Origin: Mycolicibacter nonchromogenicus
Lineage (GTDB): Bacteria; Actinomycetota; Actinomycetes; Mycobacteriales; Mycobacteriaceae
NCBI RefSeq assembly: GCF_002101775.1
Contig: NZ_LQPI01000060.1
Coordinates: 1 to 64,000 of the forward strand
DNA: 64,000 nt
Direction of reading: 5' to 3'
This document shows positions 1 through 9,141 of the stretch, piece by piece; position 1 is the first letter of the stretch, and the number at the start of each line of letters is the position of its first letter. The notes beneath the pieces were generated by a model, which was not told where the DNA came from, did not search any database, and saw nothing but the letters and a program-made list of their open reading frames with translations. A program made the position numbers and the translations under genes.

Positions 1-78
1 CGGTCGAGTACGAGAACCGGATCACTCAGACGGCACAAGCCGCCTGACCGAGTGTCCACCCAATGGGGTCAAGCCCAC
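1..78 (+). mobile_element. Right end of an IS3-type insertion sequence (partial)
   Basis: Positions 3-47 read VEYENRITQTAQAA followed by TGA. This looks like the extreme C-terminus of an IS3-family integrase-type transposase; the rest lies outside the window. The next bases (about 51-78, GAGTGTCCACC...GGGGTCAAG) resemble the terminal inverted repeat usual for that family. The left end and the target duplication are not visible, so the call rests on a short tail only. It would place an insertion next to the TetR/ABC operon. Confidence 0.45.
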
Positions 79-163
79 ACCGCCTCCACACCGACGAAGC
101 AGCCCGAACCACCCCACCAACCAACGACCTCCACACCGCCGCTTGACATAGGAGCAATGCACC

Positions 164-191
164 CTCGCGCGGATGGTCTCGCGCGGATGGT
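164..191. repeat. 14-bp tandem duplication
   Basis: CTCGCGCGGATGGT occurs twice back to back (164-177 and 178-191), just upstream of the -35 box of the TetR promoter. It could be a slippage product or a duplicated protein-binding site. Confidence 0.7.
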
Positions 192-197
192 GAAGCC

Positions 198-243
198 TTG
201 ACACCCGACTGAACACGCGTTTAGCATATTGAACATGCGTTCA
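198..243 (+). promoter_or_regulatory. TetR promoter with two operator copies; leaderless start
   Basis: TTGACA (198-203) and TAGCAT (222-227) are 18 bp apart, and the ATG at 235 follows the -10 by 7 nt, so the mRNA is probably leaderless. Two near-identical near-palindromes, TGAACACGCGTTTA (210-223) and TGAACATGCGTTCA (230-243), lie 20 bp apart. One overlaps the promoter and the other overlaps the start codon. This fits autorepression by the TetR protein encoded here. Confidence 0.75.
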
Positions 244-861
244 GCCGACTTGACGGCTACAGCGAAAATCCGCGATGCGGCCCTCGACCAGTTCGGGCGG
301 CACGGGTTCAGCGTGAGCGTCCGGGCCATCGCCGAGGCCGCCGGAGTCAGCGCGGCCCTGGTCATCCACCACTTCGGCTCCAAGGAAGGGCTGCGCAGGG
401 CCTGCGACGATTTCGTCGCCGAAGAGATCCGCAGCGGCAAGTCGGAGGCGATGCGCTCGGCCGACCCGAGCACCTGGTTCGCCGCGATGGCCGAAATCGA
501 GTCCTATGCGCCGATCATGGCCTACGTGGTCCGCAGCATGCAGGCCGGCAGCGGCCTGGCGACCACGTTGTGGCGCAAGATGATCGACGACGCCGAAGGC
601 TACCTGGACGAGGGCGTACGCGCCGGCACCCTCAAACCCAGCCGCGACCCGAAGGCCCGGGCCCGCTTCCTGGCCATCAACAACGGTGGCGGATTCCTGC
701 TCTATCTGCAGATGCACGAGAACCCGACCGATCTGCGCGCCGTGTTGCGCGACTACGCCCGCGACATGGTCCTCCCCGCGCTCGAACTGTACAGCGAGGG
801 GCTGATGACCGACCGCACCATGTACGACGCATTTCTGGCGCGCGAACAGGGGGGGAACTGA
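235..861 (+). CDS. TetR-family repressor of the adjacent ABC exporter
   Basis: This 208-aa protein has an N-terminal TetR helix-turn-helix (about residues 10-55, with [21 protein letters not shown]) and a helical ligand-binding C-terminal part. It resembles M. tuberculosis Rv1219c, which controls the drug-exporting Rv1218c-Rv1217c transporter. It is the first gene of a four-gene run, and its TGA overlaps the next ATG (TGATG at 859-863). The ATG at 235 is preferred over the in-frame TTG at 229 because it sits 7 nt after a -10 box. Twin palindromes in its promoter suggest autoregulation. The ligand is unknown. Confidence 0.9.
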   Translation: MRSADLTATAKIRDAALDQFGRHGFSVSVRAIAEAAGVSAALVIHHFGSKEGLRRACDDFVAEEIRSGKSEAMRSADPSTWFAAMAEIESYAPIMAYVVRSMQAGSGLATTLWRKMIDDAEGYLDEGVRAGTLKPSRDPKARARFLAINNGGGFLLYLQMHENPTDLRAVLRDYARDMVLPALELYSEGLMTDRTMYDAFLAREQGGN

Positions 862-1766
862 TGCGACCTGACAACCGTTGGCCGGCAATAGAAATCCGGG
901 GACTTCAGAAGAGCTTCGGTCAGGTCAAGGCGCTCGACGGACTGGATCTGACCGTCTACGGCGGCGAGGTGCACGGCTTTCTCGGTCCCAACGGCGCCGG
1001 CAAATCCACCACGATCCGGATCCTGCTGGGCCTGGTGAAGGCCGACAGCGGGACCGTGCGGCTGCTCGGCGGTGATCCCTGGACCGACGCTGTGGAGCTG
1101 CACCGCGAAATCGCCTACGTGCCCGGCGATGTCACCCTGTGGCCGTCACTGACCGGCGGCGAGATCATCGACCTGTTGGCGCGAATGCGCGGCGGCATCG
1201 ACGAGCGGCGCCGCGACGAGTTGATCGAACGCTTCGACCTGGACCCCAGCAAGAAGGCCCGCACCTATTCCAAGGGCAACCGCCAGAAGGTCTCGCTGAT
1301 CTCCGCGTTCTCCTCGCACGCCCGGCTACTCGTACTCGACGAGCCCAGCAGCGGGCTGGATCCCTTGATGGAAAACGTGTTCCAGCAGTGCGTCGGCGAG
1401 GCGAGCCGGCGCGGCGCCACCGTTCTGCTCTCCAGCCACATCTTGGCCGAGACCGAGAAGCTGTGCCAGCGGGTGACGATCATCCGGTCCGGGCGCGTAG
1501 TCGAGAGCGGTTCGCTGGACTCGCTGCGACACCTGCGCCGTACCTCGATTCAGGCCGACCTGATGCGCGATCCCGGTGATCTGACCCGTATTCCGGGCGT
1601 CGCGGATGTGCGCTACACCGGCACCGTGTTGCATGCGCAGGTCGATAGCGCCAGCCTGGCTGAGCTCATCGCGGTGCTCGGGGCAGCCGGCGTGCGCAGC
1701 CTCACCAGCCAACCGCCGACGCTGGAAGAACTGTTCTTGCGCCACTACGACACGGTCCGGGCATGA
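861..1766 (+). CDS. ABC exporter ATP-binding protein (Rv1218c-like)
   Basis: This 301-aa nucleotide-binding subunit has Walker [10 protein letters not shown] (residues 42-50), a diverged signature SKGNRQK near 138 in place of the usual LSGGQ, Walker B LLVLDE ending near 161, and the H-loop histidine at 193. The C-terminal ~80 residues form the extension usual in DrrA-like subunits. It should energise export by the permease that follows, with which it overlaps by 4 nt (ATGA). The family includes tetronasin- and daunorubicin-type exporters, and the M. tuberculosis counterpart is implicated in multidrug efflux. Substrate here is unknown. Confidence 0.93.
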   Translation: MRPDNRWPAIEIRGLQKSFGQVKALDGLDLTVYGGEVHGFLGPNGAGKSTTIRILLGLVKADSGTVRLLGGDPWTDAVELHREIAYVPGDVTLWPSLTGGEIIDLLARMRGGIDERRRDELIERFDLDPSKKARTYSKGNRQKVSLISAFSSHARLLVLDEPSSGLDPLMENVFQQCVGEASRRGATVLLSSHILAETEKLCQRVTIIRSGRVVESGSLDSLRHLRRTSIQADLMRDPGDLTRIPGVADVRYTGTVLHAQVDSASLAELIAVLGAAGVRSLTSQPPTLEELFLRHYDTVRA

Positions 1767-3397
1767 CCGCCACCACCGCCTTCCGGCCCGCACCACCGCG
1801 CCACCGCTGGGGCGGATCGAATCTCGTTGGCACACTGGGTTTGCTGCGCCTGTATATGCGCCGCGACCGCATCGTGGCGCCGCTGTGGGTGCTGCTGTTG
1901 TCGCTGCCGCTGGCCAGCGTCTACATCGCAAGCATCCAGGCGATCTATCCCACCGCCGCCGACCGCGCCGGTCTGGCCGCAACCATCATGGCCAGCCCAG
2001 CGCAACGGGCGATGTACGGCCAGGTCTACAACGACTCGCTCGGCGCGGTAGGCCTGTGGAAGGCGGGGATGTTCCACCTGCTCATCGCGGTGGCGGTGAT
2101 TCTGACCGTCATCCGGCACACCCGCGCCGACGAGGAAACCGGCCGCGCCGAGTTGATCGACTCCACCGCGGTCGGCCGTCACGCCGGGCTGACCGCCGCG
2201 CTGCTGTTGGCGGCGGGCGCATCGGTGGCCACCGGTGCGATCGGAACGGCGGGGCTGTTGACCACCGGGGTGCCGGCCGCCGGATCGTGGGCGTTCGGAG
2301 CGGCGCTGGCCTACTCCGGGCTGGTGTTCACCGCCGTGGCCGCGGTTGCCGCCCAGCTGTCCCCCAGCGCCCGGTTCGCCCGCGGCGCCGCGTTCGGCGT
2401 GCTGGCCGGCGCTTTCACGTTGCGTGCCATCGGCGATGCGGGATCGGGCGCGCTGTCGTGGCTGTCACCGCTGGGCTGGTCGCTGCAGGTCCGGCCCTAC
2501 GCCGGTGACCGCTGGTGGGTGCTGTTGCTGCACCTGGCGACGACGGCAGCGCTCATCTGGCTGGCCTATCGCCTTGCGGCCCGGCGTGATGTCGGCGCTG
2601 GGCTGCTGGCCGACCGTCCGGGTCCGCGCCGGGCGGCCCCGACGCTGGGCGGTGCGTTCGGGCTGGCGTGGCGACTCGACCGCGGGGCGCTGCTGTTGTG
2701 GACGACGGGCCTGGTGTTCTACGGGCTGCTGGTCGGCAGCGTGGCGCACGGTATCGGCGATGAGGTGGGCAGCGAGCGCGCCCGCGACATCGTGATCCGG
2801 CTCGGCGGCACGGCGGTACTGGAGCATGCATTCATTGCGGTGGCCTTCAGCATGCTGGGCATGGTCGCCGCCGCTTTCGCGGTGTCGCTGGTGCTGCGGC
2901 TGCATCAGGAGGAGACCTCGGCTCGTGCCGAGACGCTGCTCGCCGGGGCGTTGTCGCGGAACCGTTGGCTGGCCAGTCATCTGGCGGCCGCTTTGGCGGG
3001 GTCGGCGCTGGCGATGCTCGTCGCCGGGCTGGCCGCCGGCATCGTCTACGGCGCCGCGGCCGGCGACATCGGGCGGTTGCCCGCGGTGGTGGGGAGTGCA
3101 GCCGTGCAACTGCCGGCGGCCTGGTTACCCGCGGCCGGAGCGGTCGCCCTGTTCGGGCTCGCACCGAGACTCGCACCCGCAGCGTGGGCGGTGCTGACCG
3201 GGTTCGTCGCGCTGTTTCTGCTCGGCTCCGTCGCCGGCCTGCCCCAGTGGGTGCTCGATCTCGAACCATTCGCTCACGTTCCGGTGGTCACAGACGGCAC
3301 CTTCCGTGTCGGCCCGTTGATCGTGCTGTTGATCATCGACGCCGCTCTGATCACCCTGGGCGTGCAGGCTTTTCGCCGCAGAGATCTCACGACGTGA
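1763..3397 (+). CDS. ABC exporter permease (Rv1217c-like, tetronasin type)
   Basis: This 544-aa hydrophobic protein has two homologous halves, each with about six membrane segments, consistent with a fused-dimer ABC-2 permease. The conserved motif [15 protein letters not shown] after the first segments is typical of the tetronasin exporter group, and a related [15 protein letters not shown] follows in the second half. Its start overlaps the ATPase stop by 4 nt, so the two are translationally coupled. It forms the membrane channel of the exporter. Confidence 0.92.
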   Translation: MTATTAFRPAPPRHRWGGSNLVGTLGLLRLYMRRDRIVAPLWVLLLSLPLASVYIASIQAIYPTAADRAGLAATIMASPAQRAMYGQVYNDSLGAVGLWKAGMFHLLIAVAVILTVIRHTRADEETGRAELIDSTAVGRHAGLTAALLLAAGASVATGAIGTAGLLTTGVPAAGSWAFGAALAYSGLVFTAVAAVAAQLSPSARFARGAAFGVLAGAFTLRAIGDAGSGALSWLSPLGWSLQVRPYAGDRWWVLLLHLATTAALIWLAYRLAARRDVGAGLLADRPGPRRAAPTLGGAFGLAWRLDRGALLLWTTGLVFYGLLVGSVAHGIGDEVGSERARDIVIRLGGTAVLEHAFIAVAFSMLGMVAAAFAVSLVLRLHQEETSARAETLLAGALSRNRWLASHLAAALAGSALAMLVAGLAAGIVYGAAAGDIGRLPAVVGSAAVQLPAAWLPAAGAVALFGLAPRLAPAAWAVLTGFVALFLLGSVAGLPQWVLDLEPFAHVPVVTDGTFRVGPLIVLLIIDAALITLGVQAFRRRDLTT

Positions 3398-3407
3398 GGA
3401 GGACGAC

Positions 3408-4082
3408 GTGACAGCGATGGGCAAGAGCTTGCTTTCAGCGTCCTTGGGCCTGATTGCCTTCGCTCTGTTGCTGTTTGTGCCCGCCGGCACGCTGCACTAC
3501 TGGCAGGCCTGGGTCTTCATCGCGGTATTCGCCCTGTCCACCTGGATTCCGACCATGTACCTGATCCGGACCAATCCGGCCGCACTGGAGCGCCGGATGC
3601 GCGTCGGACCGCTGGCCGAAACGCGTCCGCTGCAGCGGATCGTCATCACGGCCATGTTCATCTGCTTTCCGGCCATGTTCGTCGTCAGCGCCCTGGACCA
3701 CCGGCTGGGATGGTCGACGGTGCCGACGCCGGTCTGTCTGGTCGGCGATGTGCTGGTGGCGATCGGACTGGTGATCGCCATGGTGGTGGTCATCCAGAAC
3801 GGCTATGCGGCCGCCACCGTCACAGTCGAAGCCGGCCAGACGCTGGTCTCGACCGGCCTGTACGGGCTGGTGCGTCACCCGATGTACGCCGGCAACGTCT
3901 TTTTGATGGTCGGCGTCCCGCTCGCGCTCGGCTCGTTGTGGGGACTGCTCTTCCTGGTCCCCGGTCTGATGCTGCTGGTGGCGCGAATCGTCGACGAGGA
4001 AAAGCTGCTGACCCGAGAGCTCAGCGGATACCGCGACTACACCGAGCGGGTGCGCTATCGCCTGCTGCCCTACGTGTGGTGA
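3408..4082 (+). CDS. Isoprenylcysteine-methyltransferase-like membrane protein (Rv1216c-like)
   Basis: This 224-aa protein has about five membrane segments and the ICMT/PEMT-type motif GLYGLVRHPMYAGN near residues 148-161, followed by a conserved charged tail EEKLLTRELSGYRDY. These families use S-adenosylmethionine at the membrane; bacterial members are mostly uncharacterised. GTG at 3408 has a strong ribosome site (AGGAGG, 3397-3402). It is the last gene of the TetR-ABC operon, which suggests a link to modification or export of the same lipophilic compound (inference). Confidence 0.85.
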   Translation: MTAMGKSLLSASLGLIAFALLLFVPAGTLHYWQAWVFIAVFALSTWIPTMYLIRTNPAALERRMRVGPLAETRPLQRIVITAMFICFPAMFVVSALDHRLGWSTVPTPVCLVGDVLVAIGLVIAMVVVIQNGYAAATVTVEAGQTLVSTGLYGLVRHPMYAGNVFLMVGVPLALGSLWGLLFLVPGLMLLVARIVDEEKLLTRELSGYRDYTERVRYRLLPYVW

Positions 4083-4177
4083 GACCGTCGCCGGTTCGCT
4101 CCGAGAGCGCGGGCCACGTAATTGACTTATAGTTCCCTGAGTTCAAGCTGTTAGCGGGATCAGGGAGGTCGGTGGCC

Positions 4178-5554
4178 ATGCGCGGACGCGTCGGAGGCGG
4201 CAGCTGGAGCGGCACCCTCTTGCCCACCCGGGCAGCCGCAGCCGCAGCAGGCGCGCTGGTGGTCGGCATCACCCCGATGCTGGCCGCCGCCCCGGCACAG
4301 GCGGACTGGGACTGGGACTGGCTGATGGATGCCGCGGTGCCGGTGGAGGACGTCGGCCCTGCCGCGGCCGGGCTCGACCTCGGCAGCCTGATGGCGCTGG
4401 TCCAATCCTTCACAGACGGGCTGGATCCGGCCACCAACAAACTGTTCTCCGATATCATCGACGCGGTGCTGGCCTTGCCGGGCCCGAACCAGTCCGTCGA
4501 CACCGCCGAGTGGATCAACGAGTTCATCTACGCACCCCTGCACGCCGGATTGCAGCAGTGGATCTCCAGCCCGTTGGGTGAGCTCAGCCTCGAGCTGCTC
4601 AATGCACCGTTTGCCACGCTGTTCGGTCGCGATCTGATCGGCAACGGCATCGACGGGTTCGACGGCATCAACGCCAGCCTGTTCGGTCAGTTGGGCTGGT
4701 TCGGTGACGCCGGTGACGGCGGGTTCCTCTTCGGCGACGGCGGAGCCGGTATCGACGGCATCGACGGCATCGGTGGCGCCGGCGGCGACGCGGGCTTCTT
4801 CGGCAACGGTGGCGCCGGTGGGTTGGGCGCTGATGGATTCGCAGGCGGCGACGGCGGGGCCGGCGGCTGGTTCATGGGTGTGGGCGGTGCGGGCGGCGAC
4901 GGCGGCGCAGGCGCGGCCGGCGGTACCGGTGGCGTGGGCCTCGGCATGCTGCTGGGCACCGGCGGTACCGGCGGCGACGGGGGCATCGGCATTGAGGGCG
5001 ACTTCGGCGGCACCGGCGGAGTGGGCGGCACCGGCGCCTGGTGGATGGGCCGCGGCGGCGACGGCGGCGGCGGAGGTGAGGGCGACGCCGACAACGGCGG
5101 CGACGGCGGCGCAGGCGGCGCAGGCGGCCTCTTGTTCGGCCGCGGCGGCGACGGCGGTCTCGGCGGCACCGGCGGTGCGGGTGGCCTGGGCGGTGCCGGG
5201 GGCTTCCTGGGCGCCGCGGGCATCAGCGCGGCCCCCTACGTCGCCAACACGCAGTGGGTGACCTACGACGGCGGCACCAGCCTGCGTGTCTACCCGACGG
5301 AGACGGCCCGAACCGAGGCGGGCCAGACCGGCACCCTGCGCCAGGGCGAGCAGGCCTGGGCGGAGGTCGTCAAACGCAACCCGGAGGCCAACAACGCCGG
5401 CATGCGCGCACAGTTCCTGTGCCACTGGCAGTTCGTCGAATTCATCCAACCCGGCAAGACCAGTTGGAATTTGGAGCCGTGGCGGCCGGACGTGAGCTCG
5501 CTGGACCTGCTCGCCTATGGCTGCAACCCCGGCGGCGCCGAAGAACCGTTCTAG
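4178..5554 (+). CDS. Exported PGRS-like glycine-rich protein with C-terminal DUF2599-like domain, no PE domain
   Basis: This 458-aa protein has three parts. Residues 1 to about 42 are a signal peptide ending in an AQA-D cleavage site. Residues 43-165 are a non-repetitive helical region. Residues about 167-346 are Gly-Gly-X repeats (GGAGG, GGDGG, GGTGG) as in PE_PGRS proteins. The last ~108 residues form a compact domain (CHWQFVEF, SWNLEPWRPDV, CNPGG) that I recognise as DUF2599-like. There is no PE domain, so export is probably Sec-dependent. AGGGAGG at 4162-4168 favours ATG 4178 over GTG 4172. The same slot in M. tuberculosis holds PE14. Function unknown. Confidence 0.85.
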   Translation: MRGRVGGGSWSGTLLPTRAAAAAAGALVVGITPMLAAAPAQADWDWDWLMDAAVPVEDVGPAAAGLDLGSLMALVQSFTDGLDPATNKLFSDIIDAVLALPGPNQSVDTAEWINEFIYAPLHAGLQQWISSPLGELSLELLNAPFATLFGRDLIGNGIDGFDGINASLFGQLGWFGDAGDGGFLFGDGGAGIDGIDGIGGAGGDAGFFGNGGAGGLGADGFAGGDGGAGGWFMGVGGAGGDGGAGAAGGTGGVGLGMLLGTGGTGGDGGIGIEGDFGGTGGVGGTGAWWMGRGGDGGGGGEGDADNGGDGGAGGAGGLLFGRGGDGGLGGTGGAGGLGGAGGFLGAAGISAAPYVANTQWVTYDGGTSLRVYPTETARTEAGQTGTLRQGEQAWAEVVKRNPEANNAGMRAQFLCHWQFVEFIQPGKTSWNLEPWRPDVSSLDLLAYGCNPGGAEEPF

Positions 5555-5555
5555 G

Positions 5556-5672
5556 CCGCTGGTCTCATGGCGGCGACCCGCAGCGCCCGGCTCCGCCGCG
5601 CTTGCGATCGCCGCTGACCTCATGGCGGCGACCCGCAGCGCCCGGCTCCGCCGCGCTTGCGATCGCCGCTAG
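5556..5672. repeat. Two tandem 55-bp units of a dispersed repeat with mini-ORFs
   Basis: Units 5556-5610 and 5611-5665 differ at only two positions (GGT versus GAC) and are followed by a third CCGCT. Each contains a plus-strand 16-codon frame [16 protein letters not shown] (5567-5617 ending TGA; 5622-5672 ending TAG) and the palindrome GCGATCGC. Related units lie at 8189-8228 and, inverted, at 58749-58912. The array fills the gap between two convergent genes and touches the glgC stop codon. Confidence 0.85.
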
Positions 5673-6883
5673 ATCCACACGTTCTTGCCGACGGCCACCA
5701 CACCACCGGCGCTGATGGAGAACCGCTCCCGGTCCTTCTCCAAGTCGACACCGATCATCTCGCCGGGGCTGACCACGACGTTCTTGTCAAGGATTGCGTG
5801 CCGCACCACCGCGCCGCGTCCCACCCGAGCCCCGGGCATGATCACGCTGTCCTCCACGATCGCGCCGTCGTCGATCACCACATTCGACGACAGCACCGAG
5901 TTGCGCACCGAGCCCGCCGAGATCACGCTGCCGGCACCCACCACCGACTCCTGCGCCGAGCCCCCGTTGACGAACTTCGCCGGGGCCAGATTCTCGGTCG
6001 CACTGTGAATCGGCCAGCGGTTGTTGTACAGGTTGAACACCGGGTGAGATGACACCAGATCCATGTGAGCGTCGTAGAACGCGTCCAGGGTTCCGACGTC
6101 ACGCCAGTAGCCGCGGTCGCGCTCGGTGGCGCCGGGCACCTCGTTATCGGAGAAGTCGTAGACAGCGGCCATGCCGTCGGCCACCAGGCGCGGCATGATG
6201 TCACCACCCATGTCGTGGTCGGAGTGATCATCGTCGGCGTCGGCGCGGATCGCATCGATGAGCACCTTGGTGGTGAAGACGTAATTGCCCATCGACACAT
6301 AGGTGCTGTTCGGATCGTTTGGGGTGCCCGGCGGGTTCGCCGGCTTCTCCACGAAACTGCGGACCCGTCCGGAGTCGTCGGCATCGATGCAACCGAACGA
6401 GGACGCCTCGGCGCGTGGCACCCGCACGCCGGCCACCGTCGCCCCGGCCCCGCTTTCGATGTGGAAGCGCACCATCTGTTCCGGGTCCATCCGGTACACG
6501 TGGTCAGCTCCGAAGACCACGATGTAGTCCGGATCCTCGTCATAGATCAGGTTGAGCGACTGATAAATGGCATCGGCGGATCCGGTGTACCAACGCGGGC
6601 CGAGGCGCTGCTGGGCGGGGACCGGGGTGATGTACTCCCCCGCCAGGCCGCTCAACCGCCAGTTCTGCGAGATGTGCCGGTCCAGCGAATGCGACTTGTA
6701 CTGTGTCAGAACACAAATCCGCAGGTAGCGCGCATTGACCAGATTCGACAGCACGAAGTCGATCAGCCGGTAGGCGCCCCCGAAAGGCACCGCCGGCTTG
6801 GCTCGGTCCAGGGTCAGCGGATGCAGCCGCTTGCCCTCCCCACCGGCCAGGACGATACCCAGCACATGCGGCGCTTCCCTCAT
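5669..6883 (-). CDS. glgC: Glucose-1-phosphate adenylyltransferase
   Basis: This 404-aa enzyme makes ADP-glucose from ATP and glucose-1-phosphate. The nucleotide-binding signature [11 protein letters not shown] is near residue 14, then [16 protein letters not shown], and the sugar-phosphate loop VEKP. The C-terminal third is a left-handed beta-helix-type region ([21 protein letters not shown]). The start at 6883 is chosen because TAGGTT (6891-6896) ends exactly 7 nt before it and because it matches the family's N-terminus; upstream codons lack support. It is divergent from glgM, which uses its product. Confidence 0.96.
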   Translation of the reverse strand: MREAPHVLGIVLAGGEGKRLHPLTLDRAKPAVPFGGAYRLIDFVLSNLVNARYLRICVLTQYKSHSLDRHISQNWRLSGLAGEYITPVPAQQRLGPRWYTGSADAIYQSLNLIYDEDPDYIVVFGADHVYRMDPEQMVRFHIESGAGATVAGVRVPRAEASSFGCIDADDSGRVRSFVEKPANPPGTPNDPNSTYVSMGNYVFTTKVLIDAIRADADDDHSDHDMGGDIMPRLVADGMAAVYDFSDNEVPGATERDRGYWRDVGTLDAFYDAHMDLVSSHPVFNLYNNRWPIHSATENLAPAKFVNGGSAQESVVGAGSVISAGSVRNSVLSSNVVIDDGAIVEDSVIMPGARVGRGAVVRHAILDKNVVVSPGEMIGVDLEKDRERFSISAGGVVAVGKNVWI

Positions 6884-7012
6884 GGTCACAAACCTAACGG
6901 CCAGGTCGAACGCCTGCCACGTTGACCACACGTTTGCCGAATGTTCTTTACAAAAAAATCACCGACCGAGCCGCTGCACGGCCGCTGATGGGCGCCCGCT
7001 ACCGTGCCGGTT
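6884..7012. promoter_or_regulatory. Divergent glgC/glgM promoter region, both leaderless
   Basis: For glgC, TAGGTT (complement of 6891-6896) lies 7 nt before the ATG. For glgM, TACCGT (7000-7005) lies 7 nt before the ATG at 7013. Neither start has a Shine-Dalgarno sequence. The AT-rich stretch 6940-6960 (TTCTTTACAAAAAAATC) in between is unusual for this genome and could bind a regulator. Confidence 0.65.
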
Positions 7013-8173
7013 ATGCGGGTGGCAATGCTGACGCGGGAATACCCTCCCGAGATCTACGGTGGCGCAGGCGTCCACGTCACCAACCTGGTTGAGGCGCTGC
7101 GACGGTTGTGCCACGTCGACGTGCACTGCATGGGCGCACCCCGGCCGGGTGCGCACGCCCATCAGCCCGATCCTGCGCTGCGCGACGCCAATCCGGCGCT
7201 CGGCACCTTGTCGGCCGACCTGACGATGGTCGACGCCGTCAGCGCAGCCGATGTCGCACACTCCCACACCTGGTACACCGCCCTGGCGGGCCGGCTGGCG
7301 GCGTTGCTGTACGACATCCCGCATGTGCTGACCGCCCATTCGCTCGAGCCCCTGCGCCCCTGGAAGGCCGAACAGCTGGGCGGCGGCTACCGGGTGTCGT
7401 CGTGGGCCGAAAGGGAGGCGACGATCGCCGCGGACGCGGTCATCGCGGTCAGCTCGGCGATGCGCGACGATCTGCTGCGGGTCTACCCGGAGCTGCGGCC
7501 GGACCGCGTACACGTGATCTACAGCGGCATCGACACCGCGGTCTGGTGTCCGCAGCCGGCGGGGCCGGATTCGATGCCCGCCGAACTCGGCGTCGATCCA
7601 GACCGGCCGACGGTGGTCTTCGTCGGGCGGATCACCCGGCAGAAGGGGGTGGCTCATCTGGTGGCCGCGGCGCACCGGTTTCACCCGGATGCGCAATTGG
7701 TGCTGTGCGCCGGCGCTCCTGACACACCAGAGATCGCCGATGAGGTCAGTGCTGCAGTGGCCGATCTGGCCGCCGCCCGCAGCGGGGTGTTCTGGATCCA
7801 GGAGACGCTTCCGGCTCGCAAGATCCGCGAACTACTGTCGGCGGCAACGGTTTTTGTCTGCCCGTCGGTCTACGAGCCGTTGGGCATCGTCAATCTGGAG
7901 GCGATGGCCTGCGGCACCGCTGTAGTGGCCTCCGACGTCGGCGGTATCCCGGAGGTGGTCACCGACGGCGAGACCGGCACCCTGGTCCATTACGACGCCG
8001 CCGACCCGGACCGCTATCACGCCGAACTCGCCGAAGCCGTCAATGTGCTGATCGCCGACCCGGCCCGTGCGCAGCGTTACGGCGACGCCGGTCGGCGTCG
8101 CTGCGAAGAGGTCTTCTCCTGGGCACGAGTGGCCGAGCAGACCTTGGCGGTCTACCGACAGGCAAGCCACTAG
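7013..8173 (+). CDS. glgM: GT4 glycosyltransferase, maltose-1-phosphate synthase (annotated glgA in older work)
   Basis: This 386-aa GT-B enzyme has N-terminal Rossmann signatures (MRVAMLTREYPPEIYGGAGVHV), FVGRITRQKG in the middle, and the nucleotide-sugar motif VYEPLGIVNLEAMACGTAVVAS. It closely resembles M. tuberculosis Rv1212c, which joins ADP-glucose and glucose-1-phosphate to give maltose-1-phosphate for the GlgE glucan pathway. The substrate assignment comes from the family. ATG 7013 is preferred over GTG 7004 because it follows a -10 box by 7 nt. Its neighbour glgC supplies ADP-glucose. Confidence 0.94.
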   Translation: MRVAMLTREYPPEIYGGAGVHVTNLVEALRRLCHVDVHCMGAPRPGAHAHQPDPALRDANPALGTLSADLTMVDAVSAADVAHSHTWYTALAGRLAALLYDIPHVLTAHSLEPLRPWKAEQLGGGYRVSSWAEREATIAADAVIAVSSAMRDDLLRVYPELRPDRVHVIYSGIDTAVWCPQPAGPDSMPAELGVDPDRPTVVFVGRITRQKGVAHLVAAAHRFHPDAQLVLCAGAPDTPEIADEVSAAVADLAAARSGVFWIQETLPARKIRELLSAATVFVCPSVYEPLGIVNLEAMACGTAVVASDVGGIPEVVTDGETGTLVHYDAADPDRYHAELAEAVNVLIADPARAQRYGDAGRRRCEEVFSWARVAEQTLAVYRQASH

Positions 8174-8188
8174 CACGATGAGGCCCTA

Positions 8189-8228
8189 GCGACCCGCCTC
8201 GCCCGGCTCAGCCGCGCCGGGGATCGCC
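8189..8228. repeat. Single degenerate unit of the dispersed 55-bp repeat
   Basis: The 40 bases match the core of the 5556-5665 units at about 34 positions in the same orientation (shared GCGACCCGC, GCCCGGCT, GCCGCGC, GATCGCC). The mini-ORF start codon is absent here. Like the first array it lies between the ends of convergent genes. Confidence 0.6.
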
Positions 8229-8399
8229 TTAGCCGCTGGTGACGGCCTTGAGTTCGTCGCCGAGCGCGGCGGCCTCATCGGGAGTCAACTCGACGACCAG
8301 TCGTCCACCGCCCTCAAGCGGTACTCGCATAACGATGCCTCGCCCCTCTTTGGTCGCTTCCAACGGACCGTCGCCGGTCCGGGGCTTCATCGCCGCCAT
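8229..8399 (-). CDS. Small conserved DUF3117 protein (Rv1211-like)
   Basis: This 56-aa protein begins MAAMKPRTGDGPLEATKEG and ends in DEAAALGDELKAVTSG. It is nearly identical to M. tuberculosis Rv1211 over its whole length, and that family (DUF3117) is highly conserved in actinobacteria without a known role. The ATG at 8399 has a strong upstream ribosome site (GGAGGGAG in the complement of 8402-8413). It stands alone between glgM and tag. Confidence 0.93.
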   Translation of the reverse strand: MAAMKPRTGDGPLEATKEGRGIVMRVPLEGGGRLVVELTPDEAAALGDELKAVTSG

Positions 8400-8565
8400 C
8401 GAGTGCTCCCTCCAGGTACCAGCCCGCAGGCCGTGCCCATGATCTGCGCCGGGTGTGCACGGCAGGCGCAGCGTCCGGCATCGAACTGCAAATTCACTCC
8501 ACCATTCTCCCCTATTGGAGACGGCGCGTGCACAAGACCCGATTCCGTACTGCATCTTAGTCGAT

Positions 8566-9141
8566 CTAGGCGGTTGACGGCGGCACCCAACATGCCTGGA
8601 TGTGATCGTCAACCATGCCCGTGGCCTGCATCAACGCATACGCGGTCGTGGGCCCCACGAAGCGAAATCCGCGACGCTTCAATTCACGCGCCATTGCCGT
8701 CGACTCCGGCGTGACGGCCGGAATTGCCGACAGGTCCACCGGGCGCGGACGCGGCGGCGGGGCGAACGACCACAACAGCTCCGCCAAGTCGGTGGAACCC
8801 AGGTCGATAGTCGCTCGGGCGTTGCAGATCGTCGCCTCGATCTTGGCGCGGTTACGCACGATGCCGGCGTCGGCCATCAGCCGGGCCACGTCGGCTTCGG
8901 TGAACCGGGCGACGGTTTCCACGTCGAAGTCGGCGAACGCACGCCGGAAGTTCTCCCGCTTACGCAGTATCACCAGCCACGACAGCCCGCTCTGGAAGGC
9001 TTCCAAGCTGATCCGCTCGAACAGTGCGGTCGAATCGCGCAGCGGACGGCCCCACTCCTGATCGTGGTAGTCGCGGTACAGCTCCGACGCGCTGTCGACC
9101 CAACCGCAGCGGATCTGACCATCGTCGGGCGCGCTGCTCAC
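8566..9141 (-). CDS. tag: DNA-3-methyladenine glycosylase I
   Basis: This 191-aa base-excision repair enzyme removes 3-methyladenine. Family features are the N-terminal RCGWV, the active-site region YHDQEWGRPL, FQSGLSW with the catalytic-site glutamate upstream, and the C-terminal FVGPTTAYALMQATGMVDDH. The N-terminal Cys and C-terminal His of the Tag zinc site are present (C12 in RCGWV; H in DDHIQAC). It overlaps the upstream DivIVA-like gene by 4 nt (ATGA), so they are co-translated. Confidence 0.95.
   Translation of the reverse strand: MSSAPDDGQIRCGWVDSASELYRDYHDQEWGRPLRDSTALFERISLEAFQSGLSWLVILRKRENFRRAFADFDVETVARFTEADVARLMADAGIVRNRAKIEATICNARATIDLGSTDLAELLWSFAPPPRPRPVDLSAIPAVTPESTAMARELKRRGFRFVGPTTAYALMQATGMVDDHIQACWVPPSTA

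Noticed and set aside
4680..5215. CRISPR-like or VNTR array
   Set aside because: The repeats are short, imperfect GGN codons with no constant spacer length; they encode the PGRS domain.
4160..5623. Long open frames on the minus strand and other frames across the glycine-rich gene
   Set aside because: They arise from the biased GGN codons of the PGRS repeats; the plus-strand frame has the ribosome site, signal peptide and C-terminal domain.
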